A stretch of DNA of 64,000 nucleotides from Hyphomicrobiales bacterium (lineage in GTDB: Bacteria; Pseudomonadota; Alphaproteobacteria; Rhizobiales; Devosiaceae). The stretch lies in contig JAIYDI010000019.1 in assembly GCA_027487555.1 (NCBI GenBank), forward strand, positions 1 through 64,000, given 5' to 3'. This document shows, piece by piece, positions 1 to 8,420 of this stretch. Numbering within the stretch: the stretch's first letter is position 1; each line of letters starts with the position of its first letter. The notes under the pieces are model-generated. The model was not told where the DNA came from, did not search any database, and worked only from the letters and a program-made list of their open reading frames with translations. A program made the translations under genes and the position numbers.

Positions 1-44
1 GTACTAAGTCTCAAGACTTGGGAGAGTAGGTCGCCGCCAGGTCT
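1..44 (+). rRNA. rrf: 5S ribosomal RNA, 3' end (partial)
   Basis: The first bases read GTACTAAGTCTCAAGACTTG, then GGGAGAGTAGGTCGCCGCCAGGTC. This is the familiar loop/helix IV-V and terminal-stem part of alphaproteobacterial 5S rRNA; the final GCCAGGTC would pair with the 5' end, which lies outside the window. The window therefore begins at the downstream end of an rRNA operon on the plus strand. The exact 3' end (about base 44) is estimated from helix I. Confidence 0.9.
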
Positions 45-92
45 GCAAAGCTCACTCACCAAAAACATCTGTTCTCAAACATCCAATACCAA

Positions 93-119
93 AACGCCCC
101 GCCCTCAAAGCGGGGCGTT
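93..119 (+). terminator. Rho-independent-type terminator of the rRNA operon
   Basis: AACGCCCCGC and GCGGGGCGTT form a perfect 10-bp stem around the 7-base loop CCTCAAA. It lies about 50 bases after the 5S rRNA. Only a short T-containing tail follows (TTCTGCTGT), but position and stem strength make an rRNA operon terminator the natural reading. No tRNA gene is seen between the 5S end and this hairpin. Confidence 0.8.
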
Positions 120-249
120 CTGCTGTCATACGCACAGTCCATAGACCAAGCGGCCCCAAAGGCGGGTTGTGTGCTGTGCAGGTGGCACCTGGCAGGGCCG
201 CACTGACCGGAGCGAGCCAGCATCCGCCTGCTGCAGCGCGTTCCTCCCA

Positions 250-298
250 TGTATGCAGCGCCCTTGCGAAGTGCCTTGTGATTGCGCACAAATGGCAC
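250..298 (+). promoter_or_regulatory. Candidate operator region upstream of atzF
   Basis: TGTATGCA occurs at 250-257. The same octamer occurs at 12020-12027 and inverted at 12071-12078, upstream of the importer operon. Just downstream is an interrupted palindrome at 271-298: GTGCC-TTGTG-ATTGCG-CACAA-AT-GGCAC, ending about 22 bases before the atzF ATG. Both arms are exact. FadR/VanR-type GntR regulators bind short GTATNC-type palindromes, and such a regulator is encoded at 1758-2405, so this is a plausible control site. The link is inferred from shared motifs. Confidence 0.45.
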
Positions 299-320
299 CT
301 GTTCGTTTCGTGAGTGCCCG

Positions 321-1613
321 ATGCCTGCTGTTTCCGCTCCTTCGCCCGTCGCCGCAATCGAAGCCGCTTTCGCACGGCTCGCCGAGTGGGACGATCCCGC
401 CTGCTTCATCTCGCTGCGCAGCAGGGAGGACGCGCTCGCCCGCGCCCGCGCGCTCGAAGCCGAGGGATCGCTCGGCCGCCCGCTCTATGGCCTGGTCTTT
501 GCAGTGAAGGACAATATCGACGTGGCGGGGCTATCGACCACGGCGGCGTGTCCGGAGTTTTCCTATCGCCCGCATCGTTCGGCGTTCGTGGTCGAACGGC
601 TCGAGGCCGCAGGCGCCATCGCGCTCGGCAAGACCAATCTCGATCAGTTCGCCACCGGACTCGTCGGCGTCCGCTCGCCCTACGGCATCCCGCGCAATGC
701 GCTGCGGGCCGACCTCATTCCAGGTGGGTCGAGTTCCGGCTCTGCAACTTCGGTGGGCGCGGGTATCGTCGATTTCTCGCTTGGAACCGATACCGCTGGA
801 TCCGGGCGCATCCCCGCCGCGCTGAACGGCATTGTCGGGCTGAAGCCGAGCCTCGGGCTGTTCTCCGCGACCGGCATGGTCCCGGCCTGCCGCACGCTCG
901 ATACCATCTCGGTCTTTGCCCGTTCGGTGGAGCTTGCCAGCCGAGTTGCGACGGTTGCGGCAGGCTATGACGCTGCTGATGCCTATTCGTGCGAGTTAGC
1001 GTCCCCGGCGCTGTCGGTATCCTCCAGCCGCCTTCGCATCGGCGTACCGGCAGTTCGGTACTTCTTCGGCGACGCAGCCGCCGAGGCCGCCTTTGCCGCC
1101 GACCTCAAGACGCTCGAAGCGCGCGGGGCTGACCTGGTCGAGCTCGATTTCGAGCCGCTGCACGCCGTGGCGCGGCTGCTCTATGAAGGCCCCTGGGTGG
1201 CTGAGCGCTATGCCGCAACCAAGCCGCTGATCGAGGAGAGGCCCGAGGCCTTCCACCCCACCACACTAAAGATTATCGCTGGGGCCAAGGGGCTGACTGC
1301 CGTCGCGGCCTTCGAGGCAATGTACAAACTGGCCGACCTGAAGCGCCGGACCTGCGCCATGATCGAGAGTGTCGATGCACTCGCTGTACCAACACTGCCG
1401 CGCGCCTACACGCTGGCTGACCTTGCGGCAGAGCCGGTGGTCTATAACTCGAACCTTGGCACCTATACCAATTTCGTCAACCTGCTGGATCTCGCAGCCA
1501 TCACCACGCCGGTGGGCCAGCGGTCGGACGGCTTGCCGTCAAGCGTCACTTTCATCGCGCCGGCAGGCTCGGATGGTCGGCTCGCGGGCTATGCGGCGCG
1601 CTTCGGCGCCTAG
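321..1613 (+). CDS. atzF: Allophanate hydrolase, amidase half only (AtzF-type)
   Basis: Amidase-signature enzyme predicted to hydrolyse allophanate to ammonia and CO2 (via N-carboxycarbamate), the last step of biuret, urea-carboxylase and cyanuric acid breakdown. The 430-residue chain shows the Lys of VFAVKDN (about residue 63), the Gly-Ser-rich motif GGSSSGSA and the nucleophile region GTDTAGSGRIP (Ser about 161). Near the end, the block NSNLGTYTNFVNLLDLAAI is characteristic of allophanate hydrolases rather than generic amidases. Full AtzF is about 600 residues with a separate C-terminal domain; that domain is absent here and is found as its own gene at 30737-31153. ATG at 321 is chosen because similarity begins there; an in-frame ATG at 282 would overlap the palindrome. 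The gene diverges from no neighbour and converges on the GntR gene. Confidence 0.88.
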   Translation: MPAVSAPSPVAAIEAAFARLAEWDDPACFISLRSREDALARARALEAEGSLGRPLYGLVFAVKDNIDVAGLSTTAACPEFSYRPHRSAFVVERLEAAGAIALGKTNLDQFATGLVGVRSPYGIPRNALRADLIPGGSSSGSATSVGAGIVDFSLGTDTAGSGRIPAALNGIVGLKPSLGLFSATGMVPACRTLDTISVFARSVELASRVATVAAGYDAADAYSCELASPALSVSSSRLRIGVPAVRYFFGDAAAEAAFAADLKTLEARGADLVELDFEPLHAVARLLYEGPWVAERYAATKPLIEERPEAFHPTTLKIIAGAKGLTAVAAFEAMYKLADLKRRTCAMIESVDALAVPTLPRAYTLADLAAEPVVYNSNLGTYTNFVNLLDLAAITTPVGQRSDGLPSSVTFIAPAGSDGRLAGYAARFGA

Positions 1614-1757
1614 ATCATTTCACGTTTTGGTTGAAACGCTGAACTGATCCAAGCCCCTGGTTTGTCCCGCTCTCGAACAGGGGAAGCCATACAGCTTTCC
1701 CTGAAGACACCGTAGTGTCGCGCACCGGTCGCCCGGGCGCGGCCCATCCGGCGGACC

Positions 1758-2405
1758 TCAGCCCGTCGGCTGGCCCATTTGGTGCACCGCGTCACCAACG
1801 ATGACGATATGCGCGCGCATTGCCACCTCGGCCTCCACGCGGTCGCCCCGCAGTATCGCCTCGACGATGGCGCCATGCTCGACATGTGACTTTGACAGGC
1901 GCCCGAGCGCCGAAAACTGGGCACGGCGAAAAGGAGCCAGCCGGTGGCGCGTCCCGGTAATGATGTCGTGAAGATAGGCATTGTGGGCGCCCTCATAGAT
2001 GGCGCCGTGGAAGCGATCGTTGGATTCGGCATAGGCGGCGTGATCGCCCGAATGCACGATGACCGCCATCTCCTGGTGCAGTGCATCGAGCGCGTCGCGT
2101 TCACTACTGGTCATCGCCATGGCGGAAAGGCCAGCCGCCAGTCCCTCGAGGTAACTCAGCACCTCGAACATGCCATCAAGTACCTTGTCGTCGGGCTTGG
2201 CGACAAGTGCCTTGGCATGCGGTTTCTGGTCGACGAGCCCGCTTGCAGCCAGTTGGCGCAGAGCCTCGCGCACCGGCGTGCGGCTGACGGCAAAATCCAG
2301 CGCGACCAGCGTCTCGTCGAGCGCCGTTCCCGGCGCCAGTTCGCCTGATATGATCCGTTCCGCCAACTTCCGGCGGATTTCCTCCGCCGAGGTGCGTTTG
2401 CGCAT
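1758..2405 (-). CDS. FadR-type GntR transcriptional regulator (likely regulator of the biuret locus)
   Basis: A 215-residue GntR protein. The N-terminal winged helix-turn-helix spans about residues 3-70, with the typical stretch TLVALDFAVSRTPVREALRQ and a wing after SGLVDQKPH. The remaining 140 residues are an all-helical FadR/FCD-type effector domain with metal-binding type His residues (for example NDRFHGAIY and the late KSHVEHGAI). It lies 24 bases after atzH on the same strand, so it is probably the last gene of the long leftward operon and an autoregulator. Candidate operators are the TGTATGCA-like sites at 250, 12020 and 12071 and TGTATACA at 30586. The effector is unknown; allophanate, biuret or a carboxylated intermediate would make sense. 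Confidence 0.85.
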   Translation of the reverse strand: MRKRTSAEEIRRKLAERIISGELAPGTALDETLVALDFAVSRTPVREALRQLAASGLVDQKPHAKALVAKPDDKVLDGMFEVLSYLEGLAAGLSAMAMTSSERDALDALHQEMAVIVHSGDHAAYAESNDRFHGAIYEGAHNAYLHDIITGTRHRLAPFRRAQFSALGRLSKSHVEHGAIVEAILRGDRVEAEVAMRAHIVIVGDAVHQMGQPTG

Positions 2406-2429
2406 AAGGGGCTCCCGGTGGCACCCCTC

Positions 2430-2819
2430 TCACGGGGCCTCGTCGATCACACTCACATGCGCGGCCGCGACACGCCAGCCATCCGGCGTACGTATCCATG
2501 TCTGCATTTGCCGCCCGACCTTGCCGGGCGCCGAATCACGACGAAACAGAGTTGCCGCTACCGCCACGTCCCGTCCATAAGTCGTGATCCGGGTGTGTTC
2601 AAGGCTGCGTGACAGCCCGTTTGCCGGTCGTCCCCTGCGAAAAGCACGGATCGCTTCGATTCCATGAAGATTTTCGGCCGCCCCGTAGCGAATGGTCGTG
2701 GGAAGCGCAAGAAACAACTCGTCGAGCACCGCAACATCATTGCTCACCAGAGCCGTTTCATAACGGGCAAAAACCGCCTCGACTTCCGCCTTGACTTCGG
2801 GGAGATCGATCTCGAGCAT
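2430..2819 (-). CDS. atzH: AtzH-like protein (NTF2 fold, 1,3-dicarboxyurea deamidase family)
   Basis: A 129-residue SnoaL/NTF2-like protein of the DUF3225/AtzH family. In characterised s-triazine pathways AtzH hydrolyses 1,3-dicarboxyurea, the AtzE product, to allophanate before it is lost to spontaneous chemistry. The chain shows the family run: N-terminal helix (VKAEVEAVFARYETALVSND), then LDELFLALPTTIRYGAAENLHGIEAIRAFRRGR, then a C-terminal sheet ending in DGWRVAAAHVSVID. The ATG at 2819 lies 2 bases after the atzE stop, and the family N-terminus (MLEIDLPEVKAEVE) starts there; the longer upstream reading overlaps atzE. Its place between atzE and the regulator matches known AtzEG-AtzH neighbourhoods. 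Confidence 0.85.
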   Translation of the reverse strand: MLEIDLPEVKAEVEAVFARYETALVSNDVAVLDELFLALPTTIRYGAAENLHGIEAIRAFRRGRPANGLSRSLEHTRITTYGRDVAVAATLFRRDSAPGKVGRQMQTWIRTPDGWRVAAAHVSVIDEAP

Positions 2820-2821
2820 GC

Positions 2822-4240
2822 TCAGGTCTCCGAAAATCCGCGGGGCAGGGGAGCCTTGGCGACTCCCGAGGTCTCGAGCTGATGCGCGATGCGCAGGCAG
2901 ATATCCTCGCGCCATGGCGCGGCGATCACCTGTACGCCAAGCGGCAGCTCGGCGCCGTCCAGCCAGATCGGCACGGCCGCCACCGGTAGCCCGATGAACG
3001 AGATCGGCTGGCTGAAGATGCCCATATTGGGCCGGATCGGCAGCTCGATGCCACCGAACATCGCGGTCTTTTGCCCGAGCAGCGGCGCCTGCATCGGGGT
3101 GGCGGGTGCGATGATTGCGTCGACATCCTCGAAGAGCTTCAGCACTTCGGCGCGGAAATGCCGGCGCAGCTTCTGGGCCTTCTCGATCCAGGCGGCGGGC
3201 AACATCGCGCCTGCCAGCAGCCGGTCGCGCACTTCTGGGTCAAAATCGTCGGGACGCGTCCGAAGCCGGTCGAGATGCAGTGCCGCGCCTTCCGCCATGG
3301 TGATGAGGAAGGCGGCCGCACGGGCCGCCTGCGCGTCGGGCAGGTTCACCACACGGGTGGCTTCGAGCGCGTCGGTGACCTTGCGGACATGCTGCTGTGC
3401 CAGCCCCTCGCCGGCGAAATAGCCACCGGCAATGCCGACACGCGCGCCGGGCAGCGGGTTGCGCAGTCGCGTGGCCGTCGGCTCGATGGCGCGCTTCGCC
3501 ATGGCCGGGTCACCATCGTCATGGCCCTGCATCGCGTCATAGGCCAGCGCCAGATCTCGGACCGAGCGGGCGAAGGGGCCGAGATGGTCGAGGCTCGCAA
3601 CAAAGGGGAAGGTCCGCGCGCGGCTGAGGCGACCATAGGTCGGCTTCAGCCCGAACAGCCCGCAAAGCGAGGAGGGCACCCGGATCGAGCCATTGGTATC
3701 CGACCCGAGGCTGAGCGGAACGAGCCCGCCCGCCACCGCCGCCGCAGAGCCACCCGAAGAGCCGCCCGACATCCGGTCGAGCGCATGCGGGTTGCGGGAG
3801 GCCCCATCGTGCACGTTCTCGCCGGTGAAGTCATAGGCATATTCGCCCATGTTGAGCGCACCAAGCAACACGGCGCCGGATTGCTCGAGCCGCTCGATCA
3901 AGGTCGCATCGCGTTCGGCGGGCGGGCGCTCGCGGTTGATCTTGCTGCCGGCCCGGGTGGGAATGCCGCGCACATCGAAGAGATTCTTGACGCCAAAGGG
4001 CACGCCGGCGAGTGGACCGGGCTCGATGCCGTTCGCCACTTTTGCATCGACAATCTCGGCCTGCGCCAGGGCACGGTCGCTGAGCACATCGGTGAAGGCG
4101 CCAAGCACGCCATTATGCGTGGCGACGCGCTTCAGCGCTGCCTGCACCACGTCGCGCGCCTTGAACCGGCCGCTGCGAACCCCCTGGGCGATTTCCGAAG
4201 CGCCCATCTCGGCGGATGGGCCAGACGATCCCACGCTCAT
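2822..4240 (-). CDS. atzE: 1-carboxybiuret hydrolase large subunit AtzE
   Basis: A 472-residue amidase-signature hydrolase predicted to deaminate 1-carboxybiuret to 1,3-dicarboxyurea. The catalytic set is visible: Lys in GVPFGVKNLFDVRG (about 85), the Ser of SGGSSGGSAAAVAGG (about 161-162) and the nucleophile Ser in GSDTNGSIRVPSSLCG (about 185). Length and the motif GLKPTYGRLSR match AtzE and related GatA-like enzymes. The strongest argument is the neighbour: its ATG overlaps the stop of an AtzG-like small subunit (ATGA), as in the AtzEG complex, where AtzG buries hydrophobic surface and is needed for soluble activity. A different amide substrate is possible, since no cyanuric acid hydrolase lies in the window. 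Confidence 0.87.
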   Translation of the reverse strand: MSVGSSGPSAEMGASEIAQGVRSGRFKARDVVQAALKRVATHNGVLGAFTDVLSDRALAQAEIVDAKVANGIEPGPLAGVPFGVKNLFDVRGIPTRAGSKINRERPPAERDATLIERLEQSGAVLLGALNMGEYAYDFTGENVHDGASRNPHALDRMSGGSSGGSAAAVAGGLVPLSLGSDTNGSIRVPSSLCGLFGLKPTYGRLSRARTFPFVASLDHLGPFARSVRDLALAYDAMQGHDDGDPAMAKRAIEPTATRLRNPLPGARVGIAGGYFAGEGLAQQHVRKVTDALEATRVVNLPDAQAARAAAFLITMAEGAALHLDRLRTRPDDFDPEVRDRLLAGAMLPAAWIEKAQKLRRHFRAEVLKLFEDVDAIIAPATPMQAPLLGQKTAMFGGIELPIRPNMGIFSQPISFIGLPVAAVPIWLDGAELPLGVQVIAAPWREDICLRIAHQLETSGVAKAPLPRGFSET

Positions 4241-4458
4241 GGTCGATACACCGGCAGCGGCTCCGCCTCATCGGGCAGTTTCACCTGCTCGATCAGCGCC
4301 GCCATCTTCGAGGCGGTCTTCAGGTTCAGCCGCACGCCTGGCCGCTGTTTGTCGGAAATCGTCAATTGCAACAAAGGTGCGAGCGCGTCGATCACCGCGT
4401 CCGCGTCAAAAGGTTTATATGCCATATCGTCCAGCGCCCCCATGCCAGTGGCACTCAT
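4237..4458 (-). CDS. atzG: AtzG-like small subunit (DUF4089)
   Basis: A 73-residue protein related to GatC-like AtzG. The core reads [20 protein letters not shown], then [21 protein letters not shown], followed by an acidic-proline tail ([12 protein letters not shown]) typical of the family. AtzG is the obligate partner of AtzE. Both junctions are ATGA overlaps: its start overlaps the stop of the upstream isochorismatase-fold gene and its stop overlaps the atzE start, indicating translational coupling and probably 1:1 synthesis. Confidence 0.87.
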   Translation of the reverse strand: MSATGMGALDDMAYKPFDADAVIDALAPLLQLTISDKQRPGVRLNLKTASKMAALIEQVKLPDEAEPLPVYRP

Positions 4459-5126
4459 CGGGCCGGTTCAGTGGCCGCGCTGAGCGCCGCAAGCGGGGTT
4501 ATCCATCCCACGATACCCCCCTGCGCTGCAATCATCTTCAATGTCGCGGCCTTGAACTCCGCGAAATAGCTTTCGGTCGCATCCTCGATCAACAGGCACT
4601 CATAGCCGCGATCATTGGCCTCGCGCATCGAGGTCTGCACGCAGACTTCGGTGGTGACCCCCGCGAACACCAGATGCGTGATACCGCGTGCCGCAAGCAT
4701 CTCATGCGCGCCCGTCGCCCAGAACATGCCCTTTCCAGGCTTGTCGATGACGATCTCGCCCGCGATCGGTGCGAGTTCTGGTACGATCTGGTTGCCCGGC
4801 TCGCCGCGGACGAGCAGGCGGCCCATGGCGCCCTCTTCGCCGATCTTGAGGCTCGGGTTGCCGCGCGTGACTTTCGAGGGCGGGCAGTCGGAAAGATCGG
4901 GGAGATGCGCCTCGCGCGTATGGACCACCGTCCAGCCCTTCTTGCGGAACAGGCCGATCAGCGCGGCCGTGGTGGGCACGATGGCTTCGAGCCGGCGCAC
5001 ATCATTGCCGAGGCTGTCGCCGAAGCCGCCCTTCTCGATGAAGTCGCGCTGCATGTCGATCACCACCAGCGCCACGTGGTCGGGGTCGAGCGGATAGGGA
5101 TAGGGCTGCGCCGGAACGGGGATCAT
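4455..5126 (-). CDS. Isochorismatase-fold cysteine amidohydrolase, BiuH paralogue (possibly triuret or ureide hydrolase)
   Basis: A 223-residue cysteine hydrolase of the isochorismatase superfamily. The triad residues are Asp24 (VVIDMQRDF), Lys129 (IDKPGKGMF) and Cys162 ([16 protein letters not shown]). It shares the frame of the biuret hydrolase at 6679-7398 ([42 protein letters not shown]) but differs in the substrate loops: it has [21 protein letters not shown] where BiuH has [17 protein letters not shown]. That makes it a paralogue with a different substrate. Triuret hydrolases and ureidoacrylate-type hydrolases are known sister groups, so triuret or another ureide is a reasonable guess. 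It sits between the transporter ATPase and atzG, in the same operon. Confidence 0.75.
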   Translation of the reverse strand: MIPVPAQPYPYPLDPDHVALVVIDMQRDFIEKGGFGDSLGNDVRRLEAIVPTTAALIGLFRKKGWTVVHTREAHLPDLSDCPPSKVTRGNPSLKIGEEGAMGRLLVRGEPGNQIVPELAPIAGEIVIDKPGKGMFWATGAHEMLAARGITHLVFAGVTTEVCVQTSMREANDRGYECLLIEDATESYFAEFKAATLKMIAAQGGIVGWITPLAALSAATEPAR

Positions 5127-5158
5127 GTCGTGGTCTCGAAGGGCTTGGGACAGGGCAA

Positions 5159-6679
5159 TCAGTGCCCTGCCATGTGCTGGCCGATGGTATTGCGGTCGGT
5201 ATCCTCGATCGGGCTGACATAGGTGATCGTGCCGCCCGACATCACTGCCACACGGTCGGCCAGTTCGAGGATTTCGTCGAGATCCTCGCTCACCAGCAAT
5301 ACCGCCGCGCCGCGATTGCGCTGATCCATGATCTGCGAACGGATCTCCGCCACCGAGGCGAAATCGAGCCCGAAACAGGGGTTTGCGACAATCAGCACGT
5401 CGACATCGCCCGAGAGTTCCCGCGCGAGGATGGCCCGCTGCACATTGCCACCCGACAGCGTCTCGATCGGGGCATCGGGGCCTTGCGTCTTCACCCGGTA
5501 CTTGGCGATGAGCTCGCGGGCCTTTTCGCGCATGGGCCCGGGCGACATCCACCAGCCGAGCTTGGCGACGGGCGGCTTGTCGAACGAGCGAAACGCGATG
5601 TTTTCGGCAACGCTCATTTTCGGCACGGCGGCATTCTTCAAGGGTTCCTCGGGCAGGCCGAACACCTTGTACTGGTCGAAACCCTTGCGGGTGGGCGAGA
5701 ACTCCTTGCCCTTGATGAAGATGGCGCCATCCGCCATTGGCCGCTGGCCCGAAAGCACTTCGACCAGCGCCGATTGTCCATTGCCGGAGACGCCGGCGAT
5801 GCCGACGATTTCGCCGGCCTTGACCTTCAGATTCAGTGCCTTCACCACGGGAAGGCCTTCATTGTCCTCGGCGAAGATGCCGGCGAGTTCGAGCACATCG
5901 GGCTTTGCCGGCTGCGTCACGCGCTGCGCCCGCTCGCGCACGGCCGTATCGCCGATCATCATGGCGCTCATGTCGCCGATGGTCGCGGACTTGGCGTCGC
6001 CCGAACCGGTATACTTGCCGCGGCGCAGCACGGTGAAATGATCGCAGAACGCCTTCACCTCGCGGAACTTGTGGCTGATCATCAGCACGGTAATGTCGCC
6101 CTTCTTGGCCATCTGGCCCAGAAGTCCGAGCATTTCGTCGGCCTCGCCCGGCGTCAGTACCGAGGTTGGCTCATCGAGGATCATGAAGCGCTGATCGAGA
6201 TAGAGCAGCTTCAGGATTTCGAGCTTCTGCTTCTCGCCCGCCGACAGCGACGACACCTGCGCGTTGAGCGGCACGCGGAACGGCATCTGTTCCATGAAGG
6301 CCTCGAGCGCCTTGCGCTCCTTGGCCCAGTCGATGACCGCCGGCGCATCGGCGCGGCTGATGACGAGGTTTTCGGCGGCCGTCAGCGACGGCACGAGGGT
6401 GAAGTGCTGGTAGACCATGCCGATGCCGAGCGCGCGCGCGTCGCGCGGGCTCTTGATCGACACTTCCTCGCCATTGAGCAGCACCGCGCCGTCATCGGCC
6501 GAGTAGAAGCCCATGATGCACTTGACCAGCGTCGACTTGCCCGCACCGTTTTCCCCGAGCAGCGCATGGAACGAGCCTGCCTCGACCTTCAGCGGCACGT
6601 GGTCGAGCGCCACCAGCGGCCCGAAGACCTTGGTCATGCCCACCGCTTCGAGCGACGGGGCGCGTTTACCCTCAATCAT
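5159..6679 (-). CDS. ABC transporter ATP-binding protein, double ATPase (BMP/nucleoside-type importer)
   Basis: A 506-residue protein with two ABC domains in tandem. Domain 1 has Walker [10 protein letters not shown], signature [10 protein letters not shown] and Walker [14 protein letters not shown]. Domain 2 has a degenerate P-loop ([12 protein letters not shown]) and signature [15 protein letters not shown]. This layout is that of the YufO/RbsA-like ATPases serving BMP-family (PnrA-like) importers, here with the two permeases at 8421-10451 and the binding protein at 10723-11829. The ATG at 6679 overlaps the biuH stop by one base (TGATG). Two hydrolase genes sit between this gene and the permeases, so transport and hydrolysis are interleaved in a single operon. 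Confidence 0.9.
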   Translation of the reverse strand: MIEGKRAPSLEAVGMTKVFGPLVALDHVPLKVEAGSFHALLGENGAGKSTLVKCIMGFYSADDGAVLLNGEEVSIKSPRDARALGIGMVYQHFTLVPSLTAAENLVISRADAPAVIDWAKERKALEAFMEQMPFRVPLNAQVSSLSAGEKQKLEILKLLYLDQRFMILDEPTSVLTPGEADEMLGLLGQMAKKGDITVLMISHKFREVKAFCDHFTVLRRGKYTGSGDAKSATIGDMSAMMIGDTAVRERAQRVTQPAKPDVLELAGIFAEDNEGLPVVKALNLKVKAGEIVGIAGVSGNGQSALVEVLSGQRPMADGAIFIKGKEFSPTRKGFDQYKVFGLPEEPLKNAAVPKMSVAENIAFRSFDKPPVAKLGWWMSPGPMREKARELIAKYRVKTQGPDAPIETLSGGNVQRAILARELSGDVDVLIVANPCFGLDFASVAEIRSQIMDQRNRGAAVLLVSEDLDEILELADRVAVMSGGTITYVSPIEDTDRNTIGQHMAGH

Positions 6680-7398
6680 CACAGCACCTCGAGCAGTTGC
6701 GTGGATGTGGCCACGGCACCGAACACCCCGCCTTGCATCTTGATCATGTCGATGGCCGCGAGGTGGTTCTCGTGCTTGGTCGCGCCGCAGCAGTCTTCGA
6801 GCAGAAGGCATTCGAAGCCGCGGTCATTGGCCTCGCGCATGGTTGTGTGCACGCACACATCGGTGGTGATGCCGGTGAGGACGAGGTTGCGGATGCCCTT
6901 GAGCCGCAGGATCAGTTCAAGGTCGGTCGAGGCGAACGAACCCTTGCCCGGCTTGTCGATGATGGCTTCGCCCGCAAGCGGCGCCAGCTCCGGGATGATC
7001 TCCCAGCCCGGCTCGCCGCGCACGAGGATACGGCCCTGCGGGCCCTGGTCGCCGATGCCCGCGCCGATCCGCTGGCTGCGCCAGCGCTTGTTGGCGGGCA
7101 GGTCGGACAGGTCCGGCTTGTGGCCCTCGCGGGTGTGGATGATCGGATAGCCCTTGGCGCGGAAGGCCGCCATCAGCACCTTCAGGGGGGCGATCGGCGC
7201 GCGCGTGAGGGAAATGTCGTAGCCCATGGTGTCGACATAGCCGCCCGGTCCGCAGAAATCCGTCTGCATGTCGATGACGACAAGCGCGGTATTGTGGGGG
7301 CCGATATCGCCGTCGAACGGCCAGGGATAAGGGTCGGCGGCGAGCGTCCGCCCGCCAGTGACCAATGCGGCAGCGATCCGCTCGTCGGAAAGGCTCAT
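6679..7398 (-). CDS. biuH: Biuret amidohydrolase BiuH
   Basis: A 239-residue isochorismatase-fold hydrolase predicted to convert biuret to allophanate plus ammonia. The triad is Asp43 ([11 protein letters not shown]), Lys149 ([10 protein letters not shown]) and Cys182 ([16 protein letters not shown]). The spacing of these three equals that of the characterised Rhizobium leguminosarum BiuH (D36/K142/C175), only shifted by 7 residues. Long stretches also match as I recall that enzyme: [35 protein letters not shown] and KMQGGVFG. The ATG at 7398 overlaps the amiF stop (ATGA). The product allophanate would be finished by AtzF at 321-1613. Confidence 0.92.
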   Translation of the reverse strand: MSLSDERIAAALVTGGRTLAADPYPWPFDGDIGPHNTALVVIDMQTDFCGPGGYVDTMGYDISLTRAPIAPLKVLMAAFRAKGYPIIHTREGHKPDLSDLPANKRWRSQRIGAGIGDQGPQGRILVRGEPGWEIIPELAPLAGEAIIDKPGKGSFASTDLELILRLKGIRNLVLTGITTDVCVHTTMREANDRGFECLLLEDCCGATKHENHLAAIDMIKMQGGVFGAVATSTQLLEVL

Positions 7399-8411
7399 TC
7401 CGCCGCCTCCCGGCGCTTTTCGCCATAGAGCCGATCGGGCGGGGCGAAGCCCGAGGGCGTGCCGTCGGTGACCTTGACGCTGTCTTCCCAGGGCAGGCGG
7501 TACTGGCCCGCCACAAGATCGTGCATGAACGTGTAGGGGCAATCCTGCGCGCCGCCCTTGACGGCGGTAAAGCCGCGATGCCCGAGCTGGTAGATATTGT
7601 TCTCCACCCCCCAGTGTGCGCGCGCCTCGCGCACGAGATCGGGCCGCACCTCGGCGGTGATGATCTCGTCGACGCGACCGGTGGTGCCCTCGGCGATGAT
7701 CGAGCCATCGAAATTGACGATCATGCCCTCGCCCATCGAGTCGAACGTGCCATCCGATCCGCACATGCAGACATTGGCGGTGACCATCAGGTTATGGAAG
7801 CTGTTGGCCTGGTTGGTGAAGCGCCAGGACTGCCGGATCGGCGCGGTATAGCCGGCCGTGCGCAGCATGATTTCGGCGCCCTTGTAGGCCGCCTCGCGCG
7901 CCATTTCGGGGAACATGCCATCGTGGCAGATGATGAGGCTGAGTTTGCAGCCCTTCGGCCCTTCGATCACCGGAATGCCGAGATCGCCTGGCTCCCAGGG
8001 CTCGACCGGCACCCACGGATGCAGCTTGCGGTAGTAGAGCCGCAATTCACCGAGGTCATCGATGATGATGCCGGAATTGTAGGGGTTGCCGCCCGGGTTG
8101 TACTCCATGATGGAGAAGCAGCCCCAGATGCGGTTCTGCTTGCAGGCCGCCTTGAAGGCCGCGACTTCCGGCCCGTCGAGCGAGCACATGATCTCGGGAT
8201 TTGTATCCATCGAGAGCCCGTGCAGCGCATATTCGGGGAAGACCACGAGGTCCATGGTCGACAGGTTCCGCCGGGCCTTGCCGATGAGTTCGACGATCCG
8301 CGCCGTCTGCCTGGCGAGGTCCGCCTTGGTCACCGTGACCGGCAGTTGCAGCTGCACGAGGCCGATCACCACGCCGTTTTCGGATTTGTTGAGGCCGCCA
8401 AGTCCACTCAT
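7395..8411 (-). CDS. amiF: Formamidase (AmiF-type nitrilase-superfamily amidase)
   Basis: A 338-residue nitrilase-fold amidase, full length for AmiF. Catalytic residues are Glu60 ([12 protein letters not shown]), Lys129 ([18 protein letters not shown]) and Cys162 ([18 protein letters not shown]). The segments [29 protein letters not shown] and [15 protein letters not shown] are hallmarks of formamidase (EC 3.5.1.49) and separate it from the longer-chain aliphatic amidase AmiE. It would release ammonia from formamide. Its insertion between importer permeases and biuH suggests formamide, or a formylated ureide fragment, is a product or co-substrate of the pathway. GGAG lies just upstream of the ATG. 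Confidence 0.88.
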   Translation of the reverse strand: MSGLGGLNKSENGVVIGLVQLQLPVTVTKADLARQTARIVELIGKARRNLSTMDLVVFPEYALHGLSMDTNPEIMCSLDGPEVAAFKAACKQNRIWGCFSIMEYNPGGNPYNSGIIIDDLGELRLYYRKLHPWVPVEPWEPGDLGIPVIEGPKGCKLSLIICHDGMFPEMAREAAYKGAEIMLRTAGYTAPIRQSWRFTNQANSFHNLMVTANVCMCGSDGTFDSMGEGMIVNFDGSIIAEGTTGRVDEIITAEVRPDLVREARAHWGVENNIYQLGHRGFTAVKGGAQDCPYTFMHDLVAGQYRLPWEDSVKVTDGTPSGFAPPDRLYGEKRREAAE

Positions 8412-8420
8412 CGCCCGCTC

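Noticed and set aside
45..320. Possible tRNA or leader gene after the 5S rRNA
   Set aside because: I looked for a cloverleaf (TTCRANNC loop, acceptor pairing) between the 5S end and atzF and found none; only the terminator hairpin and operator-like repeats are present.
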